Both the position numbers and the translations under genes were made by a program. A DNA stretch of 64,000 bases from Gemmatimonas sp. (GTDB taxonomy: Bacteria > Gemmatimonadota > Gemmatimonadetes > Gemmatimonadales > Gemmatimonadaceae). The DNA is taken from assembly GCA_011390935.1 (NCBI GenBank), contig JAABRL010000022.1, positions 1 through 64,000 on the forward strand, in the 5' to 3' direction. The notes below the pieces were generated by a model. It saw nothing but the letters and a program-made list of their open reading frames with translations. It made no database searches and was not told where the DNA came from. This document shows, in pieces, positions 43,751-52,350 of this stretch (the stretch's first letter is position 1; each line of letters opens with the position of its first letter).

Positions 43751-44239
43751 ATGCGTCGCACGCTGCAGCTAACTCTGATCCTGACATGCAGTTGGTGGAT
43801 CCTCGCCGAGGGGGATGCATCGTCGTGGGCCATTGGCTTCCCGACGGTGGCGTTGGCCGTGTGGGTCGCTCGGCAGTACGCCAGCGATGATGTCTCGTTC
43901 GTCGTGCGTTATCAGGCGATCCCGGGGTTTGCACTGTACTTCATGATCCGGTCGCTGGTGGCCGGCGTTGACGTGGCGCGACGCACGCTGTCGCCGAGCC
44001 TGCCAATCGCGCCGCGCCTGCAGTCGGTGCACACCACGCTCCCAGCTGGCCTGCCGCGCGTGTTGCTCGTGGCCGTGCTGAGCCTCATGCCCGGCAGCCT
44101 CGGCGTCTCACTCGACAACGACGAGATCGAGTTGCACGTGCTCGATGCACGCACCGACATACTGGCTGATGTGCGGCGAACGGAAGCGCGCATTGCACGG
44201 CTGTTCGTGGCGGTACCGACCGTGCACGCGACCGTATGA
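43751..44239 (+). CDS. mnhE: Antiporter subunit MnhE/MrpE (MbhA-like)
   Basis: A 162-residue subunit, first gene of the operon. ATG 43751 has CGGAG six bases before it; an earlier in-frame ATG at 43712 has none. It has a hydrophobic N-terminus (TLILTCSWWILAEG), a second helix (SSWAIGFPTVALAVWVA), then the hydrophilic region YFMIRSLVAGVDVARRTLSP and the MPGSLGVSLDNDEIELHVLD block that mark MrpE. In the archaeal Mbh module this gene is MbhA. Its stop overlaps mnhF (ATGA). Confidence 0.88.
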   Translation: MRRTLQLTLILTCSWWILAEGDASSWAIGFPTVALAVWVARQYASDDVSFVVRYQAIPGFALYFMIRSLVAGVDVARRTLSPSLPIAPRLQSVHTTLPAGLPRVLLVAVLSLMPGSLGVSLDNDEIELHVLDARTDILADVRRTEARIARLFVAVPTVHATV

Positions 44240-44547
44240 GTCCCGACTTTCTTCGCGTACTCGAGATCTCGGCCACGGCGCTGCTGCTCACGCTGCTCGT
44301 CGGGTTGATTCGCGTGTGGCGCGGGCCGCGCGCTGAAGACCGCATGCTCGCGGGCCAGCTGTTCGGCACCACGGGCGTGGCGATTCTGCTGGTATTGGCC
44401 GCGCGCAACAACGCCCCCTCGCTGCGCGACATCGCACTCGTGCTGGCCGCGCTGGCCATCGTGACCGTCGCCACGTTCGTGGGACGCGTGGGTGAGTCTC
44501 CCGCCACCGAGTCGGCGGCGGACGAGGACGGACATGAGCTGGTCTGA
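44236..44547 (+). CDS. mnhF: Antiporter subunit MnhF/MrpF (MbhB-like)
   Basis: A 103-residue subunit with three helices. RVWRGPRAEDRMLAGQLFGT and LRDIALVLAALAIVTVATF match MrpF. It overlaps mnhE by four bases and mnhG by 14. MrpF sits with MrpE and MrpG in the membrane half that contacts the antiporter subunits. Confidence 0.88.
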   Translation: MSPDFLRVLEISATALLLTLLVGLIRVWRGPRAEDRMLAGQLFGTTGVAILLVLAARNNAPSLRDIALVLAALAIVTVATFVGRVGESPATESAADEDGHELV

Positions 44548-44845
44548 GTGGATGCAGGCGGCCGTGCTCCTGGCCGGCGTGCTCTTCTTTTCCGTGGGCA
44601 CCATCGGCGTGCTGCGATTCCCCGATGTGTACACGCGGGTGCACGCCCTCACCAAGGCCGACAACCTCGGGCTCGGCCTCGTGGTGCTCGCCCTGATGCC
44701 CTCGGCAGGGTCGATCGCGGGCGCACTGAAGCTGCTGTTGGTGTGGGCCCTGGTGCTGGCGGCGAGTGCCACGAGTGGACATCTGGTGGCGCGCCGGGCG
44801 CGGGCGCGCGGTGTAAAGCCCGACACCACGGTGCGCAGCGCATGA
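44534..44845 (+). CDS. mnhG: Antiporter subunit MnhG/MrpG (MbhC-like)
   Basis: A 103-residue subunit. GTIGVLRFPDVYTRVHALTKADNLG is the MrpG signature, and three helices span the chain. The ATG lies within mnhF. The stop overlaps the next start (ATGA). Confidence 0.9.
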   Translation: MSWSEWMQAAVLLAGVLFFSVGTIGVLRFPDVYTRVHALTKADNLGLGLVVLALMPSAGSIAGALKLLLVWALVLAASATSGHLVARRARARGVKPDTTVRSA

Positions 44846-45105
44846 CGTTGTTCTTCGACCTCATGCTGGGGCTCGGTCTGCTGCTGGCAGCGCTCGGCGC
44901 CCTGTGGTCGCGGTCGCTCTTTCGCGCCGTAGTGCTGTTTGTGGTGTTCGGGTTGCTGGTCGCACTCGCGTGGGTGCGACTCGAGGCGCCCGATGTCGCG
45001 CTGGCCGAAGCGGCGATCGGTGCCGGGCTCACCGGCGCCCTCCTGCTCGATGCCGTGGGGCATTTGCGGCGCGTTCGGGCGAACGCCGCGGGGCCCGAGG
45101 CATGA
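44842..45105 (+). CDS. DUF4040/MbhD-like antiporter subunit
   Basis: An 87-residue three-helix protein. SRSLFRAVVLFVVFGLLVAL and VRLEAPDVALAEAAIGAGLTG are the DUF4040 domain that in Mrp antiporters forms part of the C-terminus of the large MrpA subunit, and in archaeal Mbh/Mbs is the separate MbhD. Here it is separate too. The E in APDVALAEAAIG is conserved in the proton or sodium path. It overlaps both neighbours by ATGA. Confidence 0.85.
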   Translation: MTLFFDLMLGLGLLLAALGALWSRSLFRAVVLFVVFGLLVALAWVRLEAPDVALAEAAIGAGLTGALLLDAVGHLRRVRANAAGPEA

Positions 45106-45857
45106 CGGGCGCTCCGCGCGATACGACGTATGTGGCGATCAGCCGCGGTCGGCTGGCGGTGTCGCTGGTGTTGGGTGCAGGTCTCGCTGCGGCGCTGGTG
45201 TTCGCCATTCGCGGACGCAGTGTGCCGGCGATCGATCTCGCGATGCAGGTGGACGACGCACTCGACTCCAGCGGCGTCTCGCACGAAATCACCGCCGTGC
45301 TGCTCAACTTCCGCAGCTACGATACGCTGCTCGAAATCGCGGTGCTGCTCGCGGCGGCGATCGTCGCGCTGGCGTTGCGTGCTCCGGTTGCCGAGACGAC
45401 GCCGAGTGCGGCGACGACCCACGACGTCGCCAAAGCCATTGATACGCCGGTGCTGGCCTCGCTGGTGCGCGCGCTGCACCCGATGCTGCTGCTGCTCGCG
45501 GGGTATCTGCTGTGGGCAGGCTCCAGCAAACCGGGCGGCGCCTTTCAGGCCGGTGCGGTCATCGCGGCGCTGGGGGTGATTCGGCGCGTCTCCGGCGTGG
45601 CCCCTGGCGCCGACGCGTTGAGCCGCTGGCAGCGCAGTACGCTGCTGGCCGGCTTCACGGTCTTTCTCGTGCTCGGTGCCGGCATGTTGTTGCTCGACCG
45701 ACCATTGCTGGCGTGGCCGGTTGACCTCTCGGGCGTGCTCATTCTCGCGATTGAAGCAGTGCTCACCGTGTCGATTGCGGTGAGTCTCATTGGTTTGTTC
45801 GCGAGTGCCCCGAGCGAGCAGACTTCTACGCGTCCCTCCGGCACACCCCGTCCGTGA
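45102..45857 (+). CDS. mnhB: MbhE-MnhB fusion subunit
   Basis: A 251-residue fusion. The N-terminal part (about 15-115) has two helices and the block EITAVLLNFRSYDTLLEIAVLL, the hallmark of MbhE or the extreme C-terminus of MrpA. After an AETTPSAATTHD linker the second part (about 125-235) is MrpB: VRALHPMLLLLAGYLLWAG, then KPGGAFQAGAVIAALGVI. So two Mbh subunits are joined in one gene. GTGA and ATGA overlaps bound it. Confidence 0.85.
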   Translation: MTGAPRDTTYVAISRGRLAVSLVLGAGLAAALVFAIRGRSVPAIDLAMQVDDALDSSGVSHEITAVLLNFRSYDTLLEIAVLLAAAIVALALRAPVAETTPSAATTHDVAKAIDTPVLASLVRALHPMLLLLAGYLLWAGSSKPGGAFQAGAVIAALGVIRRVSGVAPGADALSRWQRSTLLAGFTVFLVLGAGMLLLDRPLLAWPVDLSGVLILAIEAVLTVSIAVSLIGLFASAPSEQTSTRPSGTPRP

Positions 45858-46171
45858 CCACGCTGCTGCAAAGCGCGCCACTCTTCTACGCGCTCGTGGG
45901 CGCGCTGCTTGTGGCGATCGCGTTCACCGCGTTCGCGGCGCACACGCATGTGCTGCGTCGCCTGCTCGCGTTCAATGTGATGGGCACCGGCAGTTTTCTG
46001 ATTCTGGTAGGTCTCGCGCAACACACACGCGGCCCTGACCCCGTCCCGCAAGCCCTGGTGCTCACGGGCATCGTGGTGGCGGTGGCGTCCACGGCGTTGG
46101 CACTCGTGGTGTTCCGGCGATGGTACGAGGCCACCGGACACGTGGTGCTGCCAGAGGATGAGCGCGCGTGA
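45854..46171 (+). CDS. mnhC: Antiporter subunit MnhC/MrpC (MbhG-like)
   Basis: A 105-residue, three-helix NuoK-type subunit starting with GTG. LLAFNVMGTGSFLILVGLA and DPVPQALVLTGIVVAVASTALALVV match MrpC. It overlaps both neighbours by GTGA. Confidence 0.9.
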   Translation: MTTLLQSAPLFYALVGALLVAIAFTAFAAHTHVLRRLLAFNVMGTGSFLILVGLAQHTRGPDPVPQALVLTGIVVAVASTALALVVFRRWYEATGHVVLPEDERA

Positions 46172-47691
46172 GCGTCGCGCCTGCCGCGACGCTGCTGGCC
46201 CTGATGCAATCGGGCAGCACTGTGGCGGCCTCGCCGCTGATCGCGCTGGCCCTCGTGATTCCGCTCTGTTGGGCCGTGCTCACGGCGATGCGTCCCGCAC
46301 CGCGGCAGACGCTGCTGGTGCTCAGTGGCCTTGGCATCTGGAACGTGGCGAGTGCGATGCTCTGGTGGCACACACGGGCCAATGGCGTGGTGAACTACGC
46401 GCTGGGCGGATGGTCGGAGCCGCTCGGCATCGGACTGCGCGCCGATGGTATCGCCTCCTCACTTGTACTGCTCACCGCGGTGATTGCCGGCGGGTGTGGT
46501 GTGTATCGACTGTGCACACCCGATGCCGACCTGCGCGGCACAGCCATGCGCTGGTTCTGGCCACTCTTCTTTTTGCTCGGCGCTGCGCTGAATGCGGTGT
46601 GGCTCGCGGCCGACCTGTTCAACATGTACGTGGGCCTCGAGCTGCTCGGCCTTTCGGCGGTGGGTCTCGTTGCCGTGGCCGGGACGACCGCCGCCCTGTC
46701 GGCAGCGCTGCGTTACCTGCTCGCGGCGCTGCTCGGATCACTCGCCTACCTGCTCGGCGTGGCGCTGTTGTATGCGGAGTACGGATCGCTCGCGCTCTCA
46801 AGCGTGGCAAGCGGCTTCGCGCCGACCGACACCACCATCGTGGCGCTGGGATTCATCACCGCCGGACTCTGTCTGAAAACGGCGCTGTTTCCGTTGCATG
46901 GCTGGTTGCCCCCAGCGCATTCGGCCGCGCTGCCCCCGGTGAGCGCGCTGCTCTCGGCGCTGGTGGTGAAGGCGTCGTTCGTGATGCTGCTGCGCATCTG
47001 GCTGGGACCGGGCGCGCCACTGCTGGTGCCCACGGTGGCGCAGGGGTTGGGTGTGCTTGGTGCCGGGGCCATTGTGTGGGGCGGCTGGCAGGCCATTCAG
47101 CACGCGGACCTCAAGATGCTGGTGGCCCACTCCACCGTGGCGCAGCTGGGCTATTTGTTTGTGGCGATCCCACTGCTCATCGACGCGTCGGATACGGCGC
47201 GCGCGTTCGCGTGGGATGGCCTGATGCTGCAGATCGTGTCGCACGCGCTCGCCAAGAGTGCGATGTTCCTCGCCAGCGGAACGCTCATTGCGGCGGTTGG
47301 CAGCGGCAAGGTGGTTGATCTCGCCGGTGTGAGTCGGCACATGCCGCTCGCACTGTTTGCGTTCGGGCTGGCCGCGGTGAGTCTGATGGGACTGCCGCCC
47401 AGTGGCGGGTTCAGCGCCAAGTGGCTGCTGCTGCAGGCCGCGCTCGCCGGCGGACAGTGGCACTGGGCCGCGGTGCTGCTGGCGGGCGGACTGCTCACGG
47501 CCGGTTACGTGTTCCGTGTGTTTCGCGCGTCGTTCCTTCAGGGCGCCGAAGACCGATTTACGGACACCCCGCTCGGTTGGGACGTGGTGGCGCTCCTGCT
47601 CGCGGGCATGGCGATCATGCTCGGCCTGCTCTCCACCGGACCACTCGACGTGATGCGATTCGGGGCGCTGCTGCAGCGAGGCATCACATGA
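46168..47691 (+). CDS. mnhD: Antiporter subunit MnhD/MrpD (MbhH-like)
   Basis: A 507-residue proton-conducting subunit of the NuoM/N kind with about 14 helices, GTG start. The membrane charges needed for proton movement are present: E158 (MYVGLELLG), K237 (CLKTALFPLHGW), K268 (LVVKAS) and the C-terminal-half Lys in GGFSAKWLLL near 410. Overlap with the next gene is ATGA. Confidence 0.9.
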   Translation: MSVAPAATLLALMQSGSTVAASPLIALALVIPLCWAVLTAMRPAPRQTLLVLSGLGIWNVASAMLWWHTRANGVVNYALGGWSEPLGIGLRADGIASSLVLLTAVIAGGCGVYRLCTPDADLRGTAMRWFWPLFFLLGAALNAVWLAADLFNMYVGLELLGLSAVGLVAVAGTTAALSAALRYLLAALLGSLAYLLGVALLYAEYGSLALSSVASGFAPTDTTIVALGFITAGLCLKTALFPLHGWLPPAHSAALPPVSALLSALVVKASFVMLLRIWLGPGAPLLVPTVAQGLGVLGAGAIVWGGWQAIQHADLKMLVAHSTVAQLGYLFVAIPLLIDASDTARAFAWDGLMLQIVSHALAKSAMFLASGTLIAAVGSGKVVDLAGVSRHMPLALFAFGLAAVSLMGLPPSGGFSAKWLLLQAALAGGQWHWAAVLLAGGLLTAGYVFRVFRASFLQGAEDRFTDTPLGWDVVALLLAGMAIMLGLLSTGPLDVMRFGALLQRGIT

Positions 47692-49181
47692 TCGCCAGCT
47701 TCCTCCCGCTCTGGGTCCTCGCGTCGTCGCTCGTTCCGGCCATTCTGATCTTTCTGCTGCCGGAGCAGCAACGGGGCGCCCGCACCGCGCTCAACCTGAC
47801 GGCTGCGGTGCTCAAGCTGGTCCTCGTCGCGATCATGACGTGGGGCGTGGCGCAGGGCACGGTTTACGAAGTGCGTTTCGCGATGGTGCCGGGGGCGGAT
47901 TTCATTCTGCGCGCCGATGCGATGGCGTGTCTGTTTGCCGGCCTGTCGGCGCTGCTGTGGTTTTTCACCACGGTGTACGCGATCGGCTACCTCGAGGGGG
48001 CACCAAACCGAAGCCGATTCTTCGGCTTCTTCAGCTTGTGTGTCGCCAGCACGATGGGCATCGCGCTCTCCGGCAATCTGATCACGTTCCTGCTGTTCTA
48101 CGAACTGCTCACGCTCTCCACCTATCCGCTGGTGGTGCATCGCGGCACGGAGAAGGCGCTCGCGGCAGGCCGCGTGTACCTGCGCTACACGATTACCGGT
48201 GGTGCCGCGCTGCTGCTCGGCATCGCCGTGTTGTATTCGCTCGTGGGTGACGTGGAGTTTCTGGAGACCGGTTCCCTACGCTCCGTCCCCGAGAGCGCGT
48301 GGCCGCAGCTGCGCATCGCATTCGCGCTCATGATCGCCGGCCTCGGCGTGAAGGCGGCGCTGGTGCCGCTGCACGGGTGGCTGCCGCAGGCCATGGTGGC
48401 GCCGGCGCCCGTGAGCGCGCTCCTGCACGCCGTCGCCGTGGTGAAAGCCGGCGCATTCGGCATCGTGCGCGTGGTCTACGACGTGTACGGCATCGAGTTT
48501 GCACGGCAACTCGCGCTGCTCACCCCGCTCATGATTGTCGCGTGCGCCACGATCCTCTGGGGCTCGGTGCGTGCCCTCGCACAAACCGATCTCAAACGGC
48601 GCCTCGCATTCTCCACCGTGAGCCAGGTGTCCTACATCGCGCTTGGTGTGAGTCTGTTCGGGCCGCTCGGTACCATCGGCGGACTCGTGCATCTGTTGCA
48701 TCAGGGGATCATGAAGGTCACGCTCTTCTACTGCGCGGGCAACTTCGCCGAGACGCTGGGCGTGCACGATATTCGCGAGCTCGATGGCGCGGGACGCCGC
48801 ATGCCGATTACCAGTACCGCGTTCACGATCGGGGCCTTCGGCATGATCGGAGTGCCACCGCTGGCGGGCTTCGTGAGCAAGTGGTATCTGGGGCTTGGTG
48901 CGTTCGAGGCGGGCATGCCGTGGGTGTTGGGCGTACTGATCGTGAGCAGCATGCTCAACGCCGCGTATTTCCTCCCGATCGTGCATCGCCTCTGGTTCCG
49001 TCCGATCGCGGGCGCATGGCCCGAGGAGCACACCTTTGGTCGCTTCGAAACCAGTGCGTGGTTTCTGGTGCCCACGATTGCCACCGCGCTCTTCACCGTC
49101 GGGGCGGGGTTGTTCGCCGGCGCCCCGTTCAGTCCGCTGGAGTGGGCCATGCTGATCACGCGTCGGGAGTATCTGCCGTGA
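47688..49181 (+). CDS. NuoL/NuoM-like antiporter subunit D'
   Basis: A 497-residue paralogue of MnhD with the same fold. The key charges are kept: E139 (LLFYELLTLS), K222 (GVKAALVPLHGW), K253 (AVVKAGAFG), and Lys in GFVSKWYLGL near 402. Compared with MrpA it lacks the long C-terminal extension, since the DUF4040 and MbhE parts are encoded separately upstream. Its stop overlaps a 26-residue frame that leads to the last subunit. Confidence 0.88.
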   Translation: MIASFLPLWVLASSLVPAILIFLLPEQQRGARTALNLTAAVLKLVLVAIMTWGVAQGTVYEVRFAMVPGADFILRADAMACLFAGLSALLWFFTTVYAIGYLEGAPNRSRFFGFFSLCVASTMGIALSGNLITFLLFYELLTLSTYPLVVHRGTEKALAAGRVYLRYTITGGAALLLGIAVLYSLVGDVEFLETGSLRSVPESAWPQLRIAFALMIAGLGVKAALVPLHGWLPQAMVAPAPVSALLHAVAVVKAGAFGIVRVVYDVYGIEFARQLALLTPLMIVACATILWGSVRALAQTDLKRRLAFSTVSQVSYIALGVSLFGPLGTIGGLVHLLHQGIMKVTLFYCAGNFAETLGVHDIRELDGAGRRMPITSTAFTIGAFGMIGVPPLAGFVSKWYLGLGAFEAGMPWVLGVLIVSSMLNAAYFLPIVHRLWFRPIAGAWPEEHTFGRFETSAWFLVPTIATALFTVGAGLFAGAPFSPLEWAMLITRREYLP

Positions 49182-49258
49182 TCACCGCGCACGGTCGTGC
49201 ATCGAGTGCAATCGCCGTGCTGTCAACGCACCGTGATGCGTTGGAGTGTGGTGCATGA
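49178..49258 (+). CDS. 26-residue linking minicistron
   Basis: GTG 49178 overlaps the stop of D' (GTGA), and the TGA at 49256-49258 overlaps the ATG of the last subunit (ATGA). The 26-residue product (starting VITAHGRASS) has no helix and no known family. It bridges the only gap in an operon where every other junction overlaps, so its likely role is to keep ribosomes moving onto the last gene rather than to make a product. Confidence 0.45.
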   Translation: MITAHGRASSAIAVLSTHRDALECGA

Positions 49259-50880
49259 ACGCGATGCTGTTCGCTGCCAGCGTCGGCGTGCCCTTCCTGC
49301 TCTGGGTCGCTGCGTGCGTGCCGGCATGGCGGCGTACGGTGGCGCTCACGCTGCCGATTGCACCGCTGCCGGCGCTCGCCGCCGCCATGCTGTCTTCACC
49401 CGGCACAAGCGTGCCCGTGCCATGGCTCATGCTCGGCGGCACATGGGCGCTTGACGGAACGCGACGGCCACTGCTCGCCGCGATGGCGCTCGTGTGGTGC
49501 ATCGGCGGCTGGTTCGCGCTCGAGTCGCCGTCGCTCGCCACGAAGCGGCACGCGGTGGCATGGCCGTGGTTGTTTTCACTCACCGGCAACCTGTGGCTGG
49601 CTCTCGCCACGGACATCGGCGGCTTCTACAGCGGCTTCGCGATGATGTCGTTCGGCGCCTATGCGTTGATCATGCTCGGCGACGGGGTACACACGCGGGC
49701 CGCAGGCAGACTCTATCTCATCTACACCGTGATCGGCGAGATGGCGCTGCTTGGCGGACTGCTGGCCGCGAGCATTGCCGGCGCCGGCAATCAGCTCGGC
49801 GATGTGCCCAGTGCCGTGGCGGCGTCACCGCACGCGTTGTGGATCACGATGGCGCTGCTGGTCGGCTTTGGTGTGAAGGCCGCGCTCTTTGGCGTGCACG
49901 GCTGGCTGCGCATGACGTACGCCATGGCGCCGGCGCCAGTCCGCGTCGTGCTCGGTGGTGCGATGATCAACGCAGGCGTGTTGGGGTGGCTGCTCACGCT
50001 GCCAATCGGACTGACCACACTCGACCCGTTGGGACCATGGCTGATCGTGCTGGGTCTGTTCGCCGCGATTTACGGTGCGGCGCGCGGTGTACCGCTCGGC
50101 TACGCGCCGTTCGTGCTCGGGTGGTCGAGTGTGAGCCAGATGGGATTGATCACGGTTCTGCTCGGGGCCGCGCTCGCCTCCGGGAACTCCGGATTCATTC
50201 CGGTGATCACGCTGTACGCCGCGCACCACGGCGTGGCCAAGGGCGCCCTCTTCGCTGGCAGCGACGAGACGCTCTCGGTGCGGCCCGCGTACCGGCGATG
50301 GCTGCTGCTGCCGGCGCTGGCGCTGGCGGGTGCGCCGTTCACGAGCGGTGCGGCGGCCAAGCTGTCGATGAAAGCGGAGTTCGCGATGATCGAACTCACG
50401 TGGGCCGACCCGTGGCTATCGGTGGCCGCCGTGGGCACGACGCTGCTCATGGTCCGCGTCTTCTGGAGCACCGAACGCATGGCGGGTGAGGCGATGCGTA
50501 CGCCGTTGTCGTGGTGGCTCGCACTCGGTAGCGTGGCGACGGCCGTGTGGTGGTTGCCACTCGCTGCGGACGTACAAAGCGGGGCGAGCTACCTCGTGAC
50601 CCTCGGCTGGCCGATCGCTGCTGGTGTGGCACTCGGCGCACTCGCATGGTCGCGGCACACGCCCAGGCCGACCGTGTTCGGAGAGCGGTCGGCGATCCAA
50701 TCAGTCGATGTGCAGGTGCCCGCGAAGTCGAAGGACAGCGACGTTTCGCCACGTCCTGTGAGCACTGCGGGGGCAGAGCGCGCGTCCGCATGGGACGCGC
50801 GTCTGCGCAGTGCGATCCCGGTGCTGTTGGGGGTCGTGCTGCTGGTCGTGGTGGCGGCGCTCATGACGCACGCCACCTGA
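49255..50880 (+). CDS. Degenerate NuoN/MnhD-like antiporter subunit D''
   Basis: A 541-residue paralogue of the two preceding subunits. It aligns with them through GVKAALFGVHGWL (K208 kept), but the Glu of transmembrane helix 5 is Ala (A129 in FYSGFAMMSFG) and the Lys of helix 8 is Asn (N239 in GAMINAGVLG). The C-terminal Lys is kept in AAAKLSMK. A hydrophilic tail (about 470-510) precedes a last helix. It may be structural or have a modified ion path. Its stop is 12 bases from the convergent HPF-like gene. Confidence 0.85.
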   Translation: MNAMLFAASVGVPFLLWVAACVPAWRRTVALTLPIAPLPALAAAMLSSPGTSVPVPWLMLGGTWALDGTRRPLLAAMALVWCIGGWFALESPSLATKRHAVAWPWLFSLTGNLWLALATDIGGFYSGFAMMSFGAYALIMLGDGVHTRAAGRLYLIYTVIGEMALLGGLLAASIAGAGNQLGDVPSAVAASPHALWITMALLVGFGVKAALFGVHGWLRMTYAMAPAPVRVVLGGAMINAGVLGWLLTLPIGLTTLDPLGPWLIVLGLFAAIYGAARGVPLGYAPFVLGWSSVSQMGLITVLLGAALASGNSGFIPVITLYAAHHGVAKGALFAGSDETLSVRPAYRRWLLLPALALAGAPFTSGAAAKLSMKAEFAMIELTWADPWLSVAAVGTTLLMVRVFWSTERMAGEAMRTPLSWWLALGSVATAVWWLPLAADVQSGASYLVTLGWPIAAGVALGALAWSRHTPRPTVFGERSAIQSVDVQVPAKSKDSDVSPRPVSTAGAERASAWDARLRSAIPVLLGVVLLVVVAALMTHAT

Positions 50881-50892
50881 CCGGAAGTCGCG

Positions 50893-51207
50893 TCAGTGCG
50901 TGGCGAGCTTGCCGAACACGGTGTCGAGCGCGCGCTTGAGCTTGTCGGAGGCGCCGGACACGGCCTTGGTGAGATCTTCGGCGTGGTGCGTCACCGCCGT
51001 GGGCTGACGACCGGCAATGCGCGCTTCGATGAGGCACCGCTTGTCGTGCGATCCATGCTTGTGACTGTTCTCATCGCTGAGATGCACTTCAACGCGCGTG
51101 ATGCGATCGGCAAAGCGCACGAGCGCGTGGCGTACGGCCGCTTCCACGTCTGCGGTGAGAGCGTCGTGGTTCTCGACGCTGCTATCGGTGTTGACGAGTA
51201 CTTCCAT
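50893..51207 (-). CDS. HPF/RaiA-family ribosome-associated protein
   Basis: A 104-residue cytosolic protein. VRHALVRFADRITRVEVHLSDEN and later KRCLIEARIAGRQPTAVTHHAEDLTKAVSGASDKLKRAL (in parts) are the beta-alpha-beta order of ribosome hibernation factors. No long C-terminal domain. Short members bind the small subunit in stationary phase. Convergent with the antiporter operon, 12 bases apart. Confidence 0.8.
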   Translation of the reverse strand: MEVLVNTDSSVENHDALTADVEAAVRHALVRFADRITRVEVHLSDENSHKHGSHDKRCLIEARIAGRQPTAVTHHAEDLTKAVSGASDKLKRALDTVFGKLATH

Positions 51208-51288
51208 GAGTGATCCGCCTGTGTCATGAAGTCGACGCGAGGGGGGCTCTCATCGCCCGCCGTCGCGGTGTCATCCCTGTTCTGAAGC

Positions 51289-52350
51289 TTAATCGTTTGC
51301 CGCACCCGGAGGCGAGGCGCTCACATGCATCATGACCGGCCGCACCGCGTTGTTGCCGTAGCCGAGTCGGTTCCATGGCGACACGTCGGGTTGCGTGGCG
51401 CCGCTGCTGTCGGTGGCACGGCTGCGCAGCACGAGGCGACCGGGGTGATCCACCACGCACGTCGCCTGCCACGGCGTCCACGCGTGCGGCCCGTCCGGCG
51501 TGCCCAGGGTCGCGTCCTGCCACGCGTCGCCACCGCCCACCGCCAGCTCCACGCGCGTGATGCCTCCATCTCCCGACCAGGCCCACCCGCGCACGGTGAT
51601 CGAACCAGCCGACACCGTCTCGCCCTCCACCGGTGCCGTGATCATCGACTTCACGCGCATGCGCGTGACAGGACGGATCATCCCCCCTTCGTCGTACACG
51701 TACCGTTGCTGCTGGAAGTAGCCGACAAATCGTTCGCGCGACAGCGTGAGCCCCACCACCCACTTCACGTTCGCCATGCCGTACCACCCCGGGACGACGA
51801 GGCGCACCGGCGCGCCGTGCGCCACCGAGAGCGGCTCCCCGTTCATGGTGAGCGCCAGCATGGTGTCCGGATGTGTGGCCACCTCGAGCGGCATGCCACG
51901 CGCGAACGACACGACGCCGGGTGTCAGCGCATCATCGCGAGGCCCGTGGTCTGCGCCGGTCACGATCACTTCGCGCGCCGTGTCGAGCGGCTGCACCCGT
52001 GCCAACACGTCGGCCAACCGCACACCGCCCCACGTCGCCGTGGCCACCGCACCGCTGGCCCAGGGTTCACCCGCAGGAATGGGACGCATGCCAAGACGAT
52101 CGTTGCCGGCACACTCCATCGTCACGCGGGCTTCGAACGCGGGCAGTTGCGACAGTGTGTGCAGATCGAGGTGCTGCTCGTGCTGTACGTCGCCGCCGAT
52201 GGTGAGCCGATAGCCGTCACGGTCCAGCACCGGCAGATCGAAATTGGATCGCACATAGTGCGCGGCGGTCGGCGTGACCGTGGTAGCGAACTGATCGGAT
52301 GACGTCTCCGCGTTGTACGGATCCGTCTTGATGACGCGTGGCTCGCTCAC
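51289..52350 (-). CDS. Sulfite-oxidase-family molybdoenzyme
   Basis: A 353-residue molybdopterin enzyme. The Mo-ligand Cys is C80 in VTMECAGNDR. GVRLADVLARV, then GADHG, FARGMPLEVA and GAPVRLVVPGWYGMANVKW complete the SUOX cofactor fold. Residues about 245-345 form the C-terminal dimerisation domain. GTG 52350 overlaps the upstream lipoprotein stop (GTGA). There is no signal peptide or haem domain, so the enzyme is likely cytosolic or exported with a partner. Electron acceptor unknown. Confidence 0.9.
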   Translation of the reverse strand: MSEPRVIKTDPYNAETSSDQFATTVTPTAAHYVRSNFDLPVLDRDGYRLTIGGDVQHEQHLDLHTLSQLPAFEARVTMECAGNDRLGMRPIPAGEPWASGAVATATWGGVRLADVLARVQPLDTAREVIVTGADHGPRDDALTPGVVSFARGMPLEVATHPDTMLALTMNGEPLSVAHGAPVRLVVPGWYGMANVKWVVGLTLSRERFVGYFQQQRYVYDEGGMIRPVTRMRVKSMITAPVEGETVSAGSITVRGWAWSGDGGITRVELAVGGGDAWQDATLGTPDGPHAWTPWQATCVVDHPGRLVLRSRATDSSGATQPDVSPWNRLGYGNNAVRPVMMHVSASPPGAAND

